From positions 67,522,944-67,586,943 of the forward strand of contig OX419755.1 of assembly GCA_948567375.1 (NCBI GenBank): DNA of 64,000 bases, written 5' to 3'. Every line of letters starts with the position of its first letter. Position 1 is the stretch's first letter. This stretch comes from Lunularia cruciata. Taxonomy: Eukaryota; Streptophyta; Marchantiopsida; Lunulariales; Lunulariaceae. Position numbers and translations under genes: made by a program. A model generated the notes under the pieces. It was given only the letters and a program-made list of their open reading frames with translations, did not search any database and had not been told where the DNA came from. Positions 9,886 through 21,800 of the stretch are shown here, in pieces.

Positions 9886-12800
9886 GTTCAGGCAATCTTT
9901 GAACAACATGGAGAGGCACATTGACAAGGAGGAGGTGGAAATCACTTCAGAAAATGAAGATCGCTAGTAAATGTACCTTGCGGCCTTACTGGCTCAATAA
10001 GGAAGCAGAGAAGCAAGGGAAAGAAGAAGAATAATGTGCAACAATCCCAAAAGGCAACCTCACAATTGATTGTCATGAATGGAATCCTAGAAGGTAATCA
10101 AGTGAGAGTATTAATAGATCTAGGAACAATAGAGAATTTCTTGTCTCGCTTTGTTGCAATAAGATTGGGAATGGATCTAGAGAGAGATGGAAGTGAAGAA
10201 GTAGAGTTACCAAATGGGCAAACTGAGAGGATTGAATCATTACCTAGACGGGTAACCCTCTTTGTAGGAGAATATCAGGAAGCAATTGAGTGGCGAGTGA
10301 TACAATTAGCTCGTTATGATGCAATTTTAGGCATGCCATGGATAGAGCAGTACAACCCTATGGTAGATTGGAGGAAGAAAGTAGTGAGAACCCACCAATG
10401 GTCAATCATTGGGGTTAAAGAAAAATCACACAAGCAGAAACTGCCTCTATATGTTGTAGGGACGGCAACTGTCTGTAAGACCGATAGATGTTTTATGGGT
10501 CTAATAAGAGAAGTCTAGAGTGCACAACTCAATGGACAAATTCCTGAGAAATTGAAAGATGTGGTGGATGAGTTTCAAGACGTCTTTCCTGATGATCTAC
10601 CCTCAGGATTACCACCAAAAAGGCGAGTAGATCACAAAATTGAGACACTTCCAGGGAAGACACCTCCTTGTAAGGCCCCATATTGGAGGAGTGTAAGACT
10701 CAAATTGAGGAGATGTTGCAGAAAGGGTTCATCCAACCTAGCATATCACCATATGGGGCCCCTGTCTTGTTTGTAAAGAAGAAGGATGGTACAATGCGCA
10801 TGTGCATTGACTATCGGGGTCTCAATCAGCAAACAATGAAGAACAAATACCCCTTACCTCGCATGGATGACCTGTTTGATCAACTCCATGGAGTGAGATA
10901 CTTCACTAAACTGGACTTGCAAAGCGGTTAAAATCAAATCCGAATTGTAGAGGAGGATGTGCACAAAACTGCCTTTCAAACCAGGTATGGCCACTTTGAG
11001 TATCTTGTGATGCCTTTTGGCCTCACCAATGCACCTGCCACTTTCATGAGTCTAATGAATGACATATTTTGTCCATACTTGGATAAGTCTGTTATCGTCT
11101 TCTTGGATGATATCTTAGTATACAGTAGCGCGATGACAGAACACAAACAACATCTACGAGAGGTCCTCCAGATTCTAAGACAAAATCAGTTATACGCCAA
11201 AATCTCAAAGTGTGATTTTGGCAAGTCTGAAGTAGACTACTTGGGGCATAGAGTAAGTGCAGAGGGCATTCAAGTATTGACAGATAAAATAGAGGTCATT
11301 CAAAAATGGAGTGCCTCAGAAGATCAAACTCAACTTAAGAGCTTCTTGGGGTTGACGGGATTCTATCATAGATTTGTCAATGACTTCTCCAAGGTTGCAT
11401 AGCCTTTAACGGCACTACTTGGCAAGAGGAAGAAGTGGACATGGGGAACTGCACAAGAGTTGGCCTTTCAAGAATTGAAGGCCGCCTTGCTACATGCACC
11501 AATCTTGAAGTGGTATGACCCAAAACGTCCAATCAAGTTGGCTATAGATGCATCAAGCATAGCAATAGGAGCAGTCCTACAACAAGAGTGGCATGATGGA
11601 TGGCATCCAATTGCATATTTCTCTCGAAAGTTGTTACCAACAAAGCGCAACTACCACACCACAGAACGAGAAGAGCTGGCAATCGTTCTAGCAACCAAGC
11701 ATTGGAAGCACTACTTGGGCAAGAAAGCATTTGTAGTAGAGACAGACCACAAACCTCTAGTCTACCTCGAGACGCAGAAGGATCTATCTCGTCGCCAAAT
11801 TTGGTGTGCAGAGTGGTGACAACGCTTCAACATGATAATCACCTATGTGGAAGGCAAGAAGCAACTTGCTAATGCATTCACCCGCATGCCAATGGCCAAC
11901 AATTGGGTGGCAAAGGTTAAGATTAACCTTGAATTCTGGCAAGAGATTCTAGCGGCTACAAAAACTGACCCATAGATTGTAGAAGCACAATCATCCAAAG
12001 GTGTCACCAGTACCCAAGGACTCACCTTTCGGGATGGCAGATTATGGATCCCAAACGTCCCAAAATTACGCACCACCATTCTAGCGGAATGTCATGATTT
12101 GGCCATTGTAGCTCATGTCGGAGTGGATAAGACCTTGGATGCAGTCAAGCGCCATTACTATTGGCCCAAGATGAGCAATGACGTGGACTATGTGCGTAGC
12201 TGCCTACTTTGCCAATAGAACAAAGCTTCTAATCAAGCTCCTGCAGGGCTCCTTCAACCTCTCCCCACTCCTACCCAACATTGGGAACAAGTGAGTATGG
12301 ATCTTGTCTGTGAATTACCCAAGACCACCTCAGGGTTTGACTCCATTGTGGTCTTTGTGGACTGGCTTAGCAAAATGATTCATGTACGCCCTACCACCAA
12401 GGAGGTGACCGCTCCACAACTAGCTCAATTATACTTAGATGTAGTCTTTGCTCACCATGGCTTGTCTAGAGTACTCATCACCGATAGAGGCACCCAATTC
12501 ACCAGCTTGTTTTGGCAAACACTCTTTGGGTTCTTCAAAACCAAGTTGGCCATGTCCACAGCTTACCACCCCCAAACAGATGGCCAAACAGAGCAGGCTA
12601 ATCGCACAATTGAAGACATGTTACGTGGCTTCACCTTAGAAGAGCAAGAGGGGTGGGACACCCTACTCCCGTTGGTGGAATTCGCTTACAACAATTCAGT
12701 GAATGCATCCACCCAGGTCACTCCATTCTTCCTCATGTATGGTGAGCATCCTTTCACACCTTCTAGCTTGATGAAGATCCGTCTAGTGGCTACCAAGGTC

Positions 12801-13373
12801 AATGCAGTCAACACATTTGTGTCTAGAATCCAACAAGGTGTGGAAAGCGCCAAGCACAGATTACAGATTGCACAAAATCAACAGAAGCAGTATGCTGATG
12901 CACACCGTTGGTATATGGAGTTCAATGTTGGGGATCCAGTGTGGCTATCGACAACCAACCTCACATTAGTTGGACCTCATAAGCTCAGACCTCGTTTTAT
13001 TGGGCCTTTCTCGATTCTTTGTCGCATCGGTGCTGTGGCCTATCACCTTGAGCTACCACCACACATGAAGATCCATCCAGTCTTCCATGTCTCCCTACTA
13101 TGCAAATATGCTCCCCGATCAGGCCAAGGTCATTCCACACTAGACATTCGACCTTGTCCAACACTCATTGATGGCACAGAGGAATATGAAGTGGAGCGGA
13201 TTCTTCAAAAACACATGCGTGGTACTTGCCACCCGCGGGTGGACTATCTAGTACAATGGAAAGGTTACCCTCTCTATGAATCCACTTGGGAGCCGGCTGC
13301 CAATTTGGCACATGCACCTGTGTTGGTGCAAGCATTTGAGCAACAATTGCACAACGAGGACATTGCATCTTAA
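9886..13373 (+). pseudogene. Element A pol (protease-RT-RNase H-integrase-chromodomain), decayed
   Basis: Continues the gag-pol interrupted at 2083. Protease (10036-10518) shows VLIDLGT where D-S/T-G is expected, and keeps YDAILGMPW. RT follows from about 10552, with a frameshift near 10690 and a stop at 10929; [11 protein letters not shown] and catalytic FLDD are present. RNase H shows IDASSIAIGAVL, TEREELA and ETDHKPLVY; a stop lies at 11817. The integrase zinc domain is around 12080-12220. The core at 12291-13373 is one open frame with SMDLVCELP, ITDRGTQF and HPQTDGQTEQ, giving the D-D-E residues. The end carries a chromodomain (YEVERILQ... YLVQWKGYPLYESTWEP), which in chromoviruses targets integration to chromatin marks. 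Several stops make it inactive. Confidence 0.92.
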
Positions 13374-13384
13374 AAGGAGAGAGG
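13374..13384 (+). other. Polypurine tract of element A
   Basis: AAGGAGAGAGG lies directly after the pol stop codon and two bases before the TG of the 3' LTR, the expected place for plus-strand priming. Confidence 0.75.
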
Positions 13385-13386
13385 TT

Positions 13387-14125
13387 TGTAATACCAAGAG
13401 CTAGCCATATGAGCTAGATGTGAAATTCGGTTTGGTAACATCTAGAATGATGTTATACATGATGGTCAAAATAGATCAGATAGAAGTATCACCAAAAGAG
13501 TACTTCTACTAATAGGGCAAAAACCAAAATAGACTTGAGAACCTTAGAACAAATAGCTAGACATACGATTTAAAGGTGAGAATTGGTTTGGTAACATCTA
13601 GAAGGATGTTACACATGATGGACTAAACAGATCAGAAAGAGGTATCACCAAAAGGGGACTTCTACTAATAGAGTATGAACCAAAATATGCCTAAAATCTT
13701 TGAAGGCGATTTCGAAGGCCTAAACGGATGAATTAGGCCTCAAAAATGTGCAACTTCTCCCCCAATGACAAAAAGGCTGGCCTTCCCTCCCCCCCAACTT
13801 TGTCTTGTTGAGAGCTTTCCAATGGTACCTTACTCACGTGATTTTGAGATTCATACAAGAAGATTCCCTAAAAGATTCCCTCCGGTCAAAGCTTGTTTGA
13901 CCAACCAGATAGGACCTAGACCAGACATGTCACCCATCCAAGTAAGTAATCCAAGGGTGGAGCTTGCTGACATGTCACCTATCTGTGTCCCTAATCCTAA
14001 GGTGGAGCTTCCTTGGCGGAGATCCTCTTTGTCTATATAATAAAGAGAAGGTGCTCCCTTGGAGCATCAATTGTTTGAGTGTGCAATCTGTGTTTTCTCT
14101 CTTCTCTTGTCCTTGGAGTATTACA
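13387..14125 (+). repeat. 3' LTR of element A
   Basis: 739 bp, TGTAATACC...TTACA. A TATA-like box lies at 14034-14044. The U3 part holds an imperfect tandem repeat of about 156-bp period: units starting TTTGGTAACATCTAGAA at 13431 and 13587 share about 110 bp. A second duplication of about 45 bp starts at 13924 and 13969. Confidence 0.9.
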
Positions 14126-15100
14126 CTCGGTGGATTGATTGCAAATTTTCCCAAGTCTGCTCTGTAAGAAAGCTTGGAGCTGGTACACCCGTGTCACCCA
14201 GAAAGGGTTTGTACCGGCGGACTGGGCAGACTTGAGAAACAAATTTCTTGAACGCTTCCGAGAAGTTGATTATGACACGAGTGTCTTTGCGGCATTCAAC
14301 AATTTGGATAGAGGTAAGAAGGAGAAGTTGAGAGACTACTTTGAGCGGTTCATGGTGCTTTTGAACCGAGTCCCAAATCGGAATCGGGGGTGGTGGGTTA
14401 CTCAGATGCCCAAGCCATCACCTGGTTCTTGGGAGGACTCTCACCAAAGATTCAGATCTTTGCCAGGGAGAGGAATGTAACTTCCTTGGACAAGGTACTC
14501 AAACATGTCACCTGCTATGAGGTGGCTCACTCTCACTCTGCCAGCAATTGAAGAAACCAGGAGAAGAAAGGCAAGAAGCCCAAAAGGAGAGCTTCTTGCA
14601 ATACATTCCCTTCTTCGGAGGAATCCACCACGTCTTCAAGCTCTTCTTCAGAATCCAAAGAAGAATCAAAGCCAAGATGAATACAAAGACGTGGGGGTAA
14701 GAAACCAATGACACCCCCAACAAAGAGTGTACATAAGGCTGGCTGACACAAAGCTGGATGCCCTCATCAAGGAGTTTTGGATTTTAGGATCCAAATGATT
14801 AGGGCGAAGGACCAAAGGAAGCCCCCATCATTTGGCAGATCTAACGTATGGTGCACCGCGTGTGGCAAATCAGGCCATGCAAATATGGAATGCAATACTT
14901 GTAACACATTCCTGGTGCAGAAGATTGATTGGGTTCTAGGATAGAACCAAGAAGAGGAAGAAGAGGTTGTGTACCAAACTCAAGAGGTTCAGCCTCAGGC
15001 TAGCACATCGTATCAAGATCCGAGGTACGGATCAAGGGAGTATAACCCCAATGCTCCTCCATGAAGACCACCGATGAATAACCAAAATCAACCTCTGAAT
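14126..15100 (+). pseudogene. Element C: gag remnant of another Ty3/gypsy element
   Basis: Begins exactly where the A LTR ends. The first part reads KKAWSWYTRVTQKGF, then LRNKFLERF and LRDYFERFMVLLNRV, the pattern of a retrotransposon gag domain. A frameshift follows near 14395. Frame-shifted sequence then runs to a CCHC knuckle near 14850-14892 (CTACGKSGHANMEC, C-x2-C-x4-H-x4-C). At least three stops interrupt it. At about 15100 it joins family D sequence in the middle of the D ORF, so its pol is missing. The capsid/nucleocapsid role is inferred from family knowledge; the remnant is inactive. Confidence 0.8.
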
Positions 15101-16264
15101 GTGGCTATCAGTCTCAAAACTTGTGTAGATAGGAAGATACTGGAAGTGGAAGACAATATCACGATTAGATTAGACTTAGTGAAATTGGAGATAGATAAAA
15201 TTTGGAAGGATGTAAAAGCAAAACCAAAAGTAGATGACATAGGAGTACAAATATCTTTGAAGTTACCATTGGATATATTAGAGAAGAGTGGATCGGAAGA
15301 TAAGGAGTTAGATGGATTACCCACTAGAGGAATTGTAGATCAGAGCAAAGAAGTGTTAGAATTGATAAAGGATTTAGGAGTTGTGAAACCCCAAGACAGA
15401 GTAGAAGTGAGTGAGGTTACTTTGGGATCGAGATTGAAAGCTGAGGAAGAAGTAGACATTAAATCGGAGTAGTAATAGATTTGAGATTTGAAAAGGCAGA
15501 TATGAAGAGGTGCATTGTTAGTTCGGATCTATAGGTAGGGAGAGTTGTTAGGAAATGCTATTTTTGTTAGTAACTATCATTTGCTTCACTATTTAAAGGT
15601 GGCATTCATAGTATATGTTGTTCAATGCTCATAATTTTTGAGAATAGATAAAGAAAAGTGTTGTGAAGCAGTGCTTGTTGTTTGAGCTTAATTCTAAGTA
15701 TCAATTTTGTGTTTGTGTTTGTGAGATTGTGGAGAAATTCAAAATGCAAATCAATGTGCTTGGTGGATGTTGGATTCTGTAGCCTTGATCTTCATTCTGT
15801 GTGTTTGATCTTGAGTGAAGTGCAGTCAAAGCAATGCCTTGAGAGATCTAAGGGGAATTGTAGTGTTGGTAGTATTCTGCATTTGTGAGTGCAACGTGAA
15901 GTTGATGTGAAGCAATTTCAATCAAGGAAGTTGTGCCTTCAATGGAGAGGTGGAACAAAATTCTAAGATGAAGTCATTTTGCAATGAAATGCCACTTTTG
16001 GGAGAGCCTGAATCATCACAATCAAGATTGTTTGGAAAGATTTGGTGGAGTTGTGATTAAGAAGTGTAATTTGTGATGAGATTGTGAGTTAGTGCTTGTT
16101 ACTCTCTTCTGGGTGTAGTTTCTACTTGAGAGATTAAAGACGCAACCAAGAAGAACTACATTGAGACATTTGACTTTGTATTTGACCAATTCTAACTCGT
16201 ATCTTTGCGATAACAAACTTTACTACCTTATTACCGCAAAAGTGATATTTGCCGGGTTGTCACA
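15100..16264 (+). mobile_element. D-a: 3' part of a family D unit fused to C gag
   Basis: From about 15100 the sequence matches the last part of the D ORF (DRKILEVEDNITIRLDLVKLE... at 15110-15472, ending KAEEEVDIKSE) and then the D 3' region, finishing at the family end GCCGGGTTGTCACA (16264). The 5' three quarters of the unit are absent. The C-to-D junction shows short similarity (CTGAATG) and looks like illegitimate recombination. The right flank AGTGG falls inside a B-type LTR, suggesting D-a once inserted into that LTR. Confidence 0.8.
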
Positions 16265-16620
16265 AGTGGTTGGGTGAAGATAAGATCACATGCTTAGGAA
16301 AATATTCACATGAGCATGGATATTCTTTTAGATTTTTGACTTTTTCTCTAGTAACTTGAGTTACTCCAATAATTAATAACTTTGGTGCATAACTATTTCA
16401 CAAGTATATAAACAAGGAGTGAGTGAGTACTCATCATCCTTTCATTTGCAAATATCTCTCTCTCTCTCATTGAGTTCTCTAGTGAGCAATGTCTTGAGTC
16501 TTGGAGTGTTACCCTTGGAGGAGTATGATGGAGTTGGAGTTCTTTGCCTTCTTAGTCCATAGTGCACTACCATAATAGCCATTAGAGGTTCATCTTGAGT
16601 GAGAGACAGGCTGGCTCACA
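16265..16620 (+). repeat. B-family LTR fragment (3' half)
   Basis: It matches the last approximately 356 bp of the B LTR, from AGTGGTTGGGT to GGCTGGCTCACA, including the TATATAAAC box, with scattered substitutions. Its 5' half is missing on the left of D-a. Most likely a former B insertion in E1 later hit by D-a and truncated. Confidence 0.85.
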
Positions 16621-16647
16621 TTACGCAATGGGTATACTAGGAGTGGT

Positions 16648-18511
16648 TGTGACAACTCGGCAAATATCACTTGTGCGGTAATCGAGTAAGTAAAGTTCAT
16701 TCCCGCAGAGATACAAGTCAGAAATGTTCAGATACAAAGTCAAACAGTAATAATGTAGTTCTTCTTGGTTGCGTCTTTAATCTCTCAAGTAGAAACCACA
16801 CCCGGAAGAGAGTAACAAGCACTGATTTGCAGTCTTGTCACAAATTCACACTCCATAATCACAACTCCATCAAATCTTTCCAAACAATCTTGATTGTAAT
16901 GATTCAAGCTCTCCCGAAAATGGCACTTCACTGCAAAATGACTTTGCCTCAGAATTGTGTTCCACCCCTCCACTAAAGGCACAACTTCCTCGATCAAAAT
17001 TGCTTGACATCAACCTCGCACTGCACTCACAAATGAAAAATACTACCAACACTACAATTCCTCTCAGATCTGTCAAGGCATTGCTTAGATTGCACTTCAT
17101 TTAGGATCAAACACACAGAATGAAGATCAAGGTTGTGGAATCCAACATCCAACAAGCACACTGACTTGCACTTTGAATTTCTCCACACACTCACAAACAT
17201 AGACACAAAGTTGATACTCGGAATCAAGCTCAAGCGACGAGCACTGCTTCACAGCACTTTGCTTTATCTATTCTCAGAAATTATGAGCACTGAACAACAT
17301 TTGACTGCGAATGCCACTCTTAAATAGTGAAGCAATCGACAATTATCTTCCTAATGTACCTCTTCCTAACAACTCTACAAACCTGCAGATCTCACATGAC
17401 AATCCAACCTTTCATATCTGTCTCTTCAAATCTCAAATCGGTTTCTACTCCGATCCGATGTCTACTTCTTCCTCGGCTTTCAAACCCAAACCCGAAGTAA
17501 TCTTACTTCCTTCTACTCTGTCCTCGGGTTTCACAACTTCTAATTTTTCTACCAGATCCAACAATTCTCTTTCTTGATCTGAAATTCCACTAGTGGGTAA
17601 TCTATCTAACTCCTTATCTCCCGACCCACTCTTCTCTAAAGTGTCAAATGTCAAATCCGAAGACACTTGCACTCCTATCTCTCTTACCTCGGGTTTAACT
17701 ACTATCAATTCCTTTACTAATTCTATTGTGTCATCATCAAGAATTGTAATTGAAAGCATGAGTACACTATCTACACCTTCAATTTGTAACCCACTTTCCC
17801 TTAATCACTCATGTTACTAACCTGAAGACACTTACTGTTTGATCCTTCACTTCGGGTTTATTCACTACTGCTACTTCTCCTTCAATTCATGTTCCATCTT
17901 CAATTAGAACTGAAATTGAAGTCATGGGTATTCTAACTATCTTCTTTCTCTACTCTAACTTCCTCTGATCCCTCCCGCAAAACTCCCGAAGTCACCTTCA
18001 CTGCACTCTGAGGTCTGGTTACCTTGGATTTAGTCATCTTGAAGCAAAGTCTTTAGACCTGAAGTCATGTAAACCCAAAGTACGAAGTCACATTGACCCG
18101 AAGAACCTCAACCCAAAGTACATCTACTCTCAAAACTTCAAATGCTTGCAACTTCTTCTACAAATCTCCAAAATTTGTGATTTTGGTGGCAATGAAAAGC
18201 CCTGAACAAGACGCTTCCAACGAGATATAGCATGTTTGATTTGAAATTGTCATCACTGAGATATGGTTTCCGCAAGAATCCTGACCTGTAACCTTCCTTC
18301 CTCCTTCGACGTTTGATCCGAGTTTTTCCTCCTCTGACACGAAGTAAACTTCTTCGGGTTTGATCCAGTCTGAGTCATTCTTCCTCTTACATGAAGTTGA
18401 CTTCCTTGGGTCTGATCAAAACACAAGTTTGTGCTCATTTCTTCTCCATTTGGTTTCAGCAAGGCACTTCTTCTTCAAAACTCGTCCAAAATGAAAAATG
18501 TGTGTACCACA
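16648..18511 (-). mobile_element. D-b: short family D unit in E1 gag
   Basis: 1,864 bp. On the plus strand it runs from TGTGACAACTCGG to GTGTACCACA, flanked by perfect GTGGT duplications (16643-16647 and 18512-18516). It retains the D 3' region and the end of the ORF, then a diverged internal part (about 17820-18480) with many ACCCGAAGT-like motifs. It is about half the length of full units, so it is internally deleted. Its 5' end resembles D-f more than D-c, suggesting a second subfamily. Confidence 0.85.
17445..17759 (-). pseudogene. D-b ORF remnant (C-terminal part)
   Basis: It matches the last roughly 90 residues of the D protein: EIGVQVSSDL, LEKSGSGDKELDRLPT, then VVKPEDR and KAEEEVDIGSE. 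The coiled-coil and N-terminal parts are deleted. No known domain; the intact protein's function is unknown. Confidence 0.7.
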
Positions 18512-18516
18512 GTGGT

Positions 18517-18853
18517 GCTCATTATAAATCTATATCTCAGGTCCTAGTGAGGGAGGAGATTGACTCTGAGTCAGAGTTTGACGCATGAGCTCATTCAATT
18601 GAGAGTGCACTTGGTGTGTCTATACCATTACTGTGGGACATGGATGAGATTTATGGTGCCTCTAAAGGTCCCAAACATTACTCTAGTATAGTGGGTACCA
18701 TTGAGTTGGATAACTTCATCCAAGAGTTTGATAGTTGGTGTGATCTACAATAGATGCCGAAGTTTGTTCATACCTTTCATGGCATAGAAGGGGTTGTTTT
18801 GGCATTTGGAGGGTCTACTAATGGAAAACTACCATGAGTTTGAGAGAGCTCAC
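18517..18853 (+). pseudogene. E1 gag, N-terminal fragment
   Basis: It lies between D-b and D-c. Frames read ALGVSIPLLWDMDEIYG and IELDNFIQEFDSWCDLQ, followed by a stop and a frameshift. The last part in another frame resembles a gag N-terminus (MENYHEFERAH) and continues after D-c as LEEIE. The gag identification comes from context and the downstream gag fragment, so it is tentative. Degenerate. Confidence 0.6.
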
Positions 18854-21800
18854 TGTGACAACCCGACAAATATCACTTTTGCGGTAATCGGGTAAGTAAA
18901 GTTTGTTCCTGCAGAGATACGAGTCAAAAATGTCCAAATACAAAGCAAACAGTAACAATGTAGTTCTTCTTGGTTGCATCTTTAATCTCTTAGGTAGAAA
19001 CCACACCCAGAAGAGAGTAAGAAGCACTGACTCGCAGTCTTGTCATGAATTCACACTCCTTAATCACAACTCCATCAAATCTTTCCAATCAATCTTGATT
19101 GTGATGATTTAGGCTCTCCCAAAAACTGCACTTCACTGCAAAACGGTTTTGCCTCAGAATTGTGTTCCACCCCTCCACTGAAGGCACAACTTTCTCGATC
19201 AAAATTGCTTCACATCAACTTTGCACTGCACTCACAAATGTAGAATACTACCAACACTACAATTCCTCCTCAGATCTGTCAAGGCATTGCTTCAATTGCA
19301 CTTCATTTAGGATCAAACACACAGAATAAAGATCAAGGCTGTGGAATCCAACATCCAACAAACACATTGACTTGCACTTCGAATTTCTCCAAACACTCAT
19401 AAACACAATCACCAAGTTGATACTCGGAATCAAGCTCAAGCAACGAGCACTACTTCACAACACTTCACTTTATCTATTCTCAGAAATAATGAGCACTGAA
19501 CAACAATTCTCTGTGAATGCCACTCTTAAATAGTGAATCAATCGACAGTTCTAACAACTATACCGTTCTATGACAACTGTTCTAACCTGCAGATCCAAAA
19601 TGACAATGCACCTCTTCATATCTACCTCTTCAAATCTCAAATCTGTAACTACTCCGATCCGATGTCTACTTCTTCCTCGGCTTTCAAACTTGGACCCAAA
19701 GTAATCTTACTTCCTACTATTCTGTCCTCGGGTTTCACAACTCCTAATTACTCCACTAATTCTAACAATTCTCTTTCCTGATCTGAAATTGCACTAGTGG
19801 AAAATCTATCTAACTCCTTATCTCTTGACCTACTCTTCTCTAAGGTCTCTATTGGTAACTCCGAAGACATTTGTACTCCTATGGTATCTACTTTGGGTTT
19901 TGTTTGAACATCTTTCCGAAGCTTTTCCATCTCTATTTTCACTAAGTCTAATCTAATTGAAATGTTGTCTTCTACTTCTAATATCTTCCTGTCTACCCGA
20001 GTTCTGAGACTAATCAACAAGGCATTCATATCTGTGTCTTTCGCTTGTCTTTGCCTTGTCTCCTGCACCAACAATTTCAACTCGTGCAGCCTCATCTCCT
20101 CAATCCAAATACTGGCTTTTGTACTTAGCATTGTATTCATTCTGAGGACAATCTCCTTCACTGGCTCCAATCTGGTCTTCCTCTCTTGCTCTCGATCTGC
20201 AAGCCAGTCCTCTCTATACATCGCCAACTCCTCCTCAAACTTAGCTTTCACCGTCTCCTTCTCCTTCTCCTTTTGTACAATCTTCTCCTTTTGTACAATC
20301 TTCTCCTCCTGATTACAAAGTAATTTGCGTAGTCTTTCTTCTTCCCTATATTGTCCCGCCAACTCTCTTTGCCAGAGTTGCTTCTTCTCCTCGACACTCT
20401 CCATCACCTTATTGAGCTCTTGATCCTTTGCTGCTACCCTCACCATAGCATGGATTACTTCTACTCTTGAATCAGCAAACTGCTGCTTCAAGATCTCATA
20501 CTCCGCAACTTGTTTCTCCCTTGCTACATCACTCTTCACAAGATCCTCTCGACAATTTACTTCTCTCTTCAGGTCTTTGATTACCTAACTTCTTACTACT
20601 GCCTCCGCTCGCGGTACTTCTCTTTCCTCCTCACCTCGGGTTATACTCTTCTTCAACTCGGAGTTTTCTTCTTCTAATCTTGCCAACACCTGCAATACAG
20701 TCTTTACCTCCGGACATGTCGACTGCATTTCCTTCTTCTTATGTTCTAACTTTACCAACAACGGACACACCACTTCCCACAGGTACTCCACTCCATCACT
20801 TGGGATTACTTCTTCTCGTGTAGCCACTTCTCTTTGTACTTTGTGTTCATCCGATACTCGCCTTCTTCTCTGCAGTCTTTGTATCAGAAGTGACCCTTCA
20901 CTTCCCGAGCTTTCTCCTACCTCTTCCTTCACTTTACTCAGCCCCGCTTCACACTTTGCCTTATGTCTCAAGCAAACTCCTTGCTATACTGCGATCTTCT
21001 TCTCTTTGGGCATAGTTACTTTGTCTTCTAACTGTGTGTTGTCTTCAGCCTCCAAATCGGCTTGCACTTCTTCTTTGTATTCGTCAGCCGCTGGCGCTGA
21101 TGTCATTTCTCCACCTTCATCACTATCATTGCTCGTATCTCCGCTCTGCAGCGTTAGCTCAGGCTCCTCCTCGTGTTCCGAGTCTTCAGTTTTGAGCTCA
21201 ACATCTCCTTTTGAGTCTTCATCCTCCGACTCAATTACCATCATACTTTGCCTCGGGTTGCCTCTCTGCATCTTCCGAGGTTTCTTGATATCTTCAGCTT
21301 CACCTTGCCGACCTCTCTTCTTTGTTGTTGGAGTACTCACTTCTATCTCCACGCTCTACCTGTCTTCATGTAGTATTCATCCGTGCTTCGGATTTGGAGA
21401 ATGTACTATTGTTCCTCCACGTGGACTTCTCTTCTCAAGTCGGGATGGAAGTGAGACACCATTCTGTTTCGCTCCGCCGAGTTGAGCAAATTCAACCTGA
21501 GGTAAAAATGTGCTGCAAACGGCACAATGCAGTGTAGTGGCAACTTATCCCGCAAATTCCACACCATCTGTCTTGTCCTCCCATGGAAGCACCTCGCCCA
21601 ATTGATAGCTTCTCCTGCAAACAACTTATGGAAGAACACCACTTGGTGCTTCATCACATAAGTTGTTCTCTCCGGCTTCAAGATTGCCATGAGAGCACTC
21701 ACAATCCCTCTCTTCACTGGATCCTTGTAACTCTCAACTTTATACCCATTCTTTGTTCTCTTCGACGAGAAAGCATCTCTCACCTCTTGAGTCTCCTCAG

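Larger units (their letters stand above)
1..14125 (+). mobile_element. Element A: old chromodomain Ty3/gypsy LTR retrotransposon, 5' end outside window, split by B1
   Basis: Order seen: 3' part of the 5' LTR, a PBS matching initiator tRNA-Met, gag, protease, RT, RNase H, integrase, chromodomain, polypurine tract and 3' LTR. The two LTRs differ at many positions and the coding region has several stops and frameshifts, so this is an old inactive insertion. B1 sits in it at 2084-9885, with GTTC duplicated at 2080-2083 and 9886-9889. The right flank of A is CTCGG; its left partner lies outside the window, so the target-site duplication of A cannot be checked. The chromodomain places A among plant chromoviruses; I cannot assign the clade. 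Confidence 0.9.

Noticed and set aside
15546-16264. A 719-bp TGTTAG...TCACA segment first read as a 3' LTR with an upstream purine tract
   Set aside because: The same segment in D-b to D-f occurs only once per unit, at the 3' end, and the 5-bp duplications lie outside a different 5' terminus (TGTGGTGCC). It is the 3' region of the D unit, not an LTR by itself.
15100-16264. D-a as the 5' LTR of E1, because it lies just upstream in the same orientation
   Set aside because: It is followed by the middle of a B LTR (AGTGGTTGGG...) and not by a primer-binding site. Other D units interrupt E coding sequence.
16451-16480. CT microsatellite (ATCTCTCTCTCTCTCATTG)
   Set aside because: It is a normal part of the B LTR with small copy-to-copy length changes and has no independent interest.
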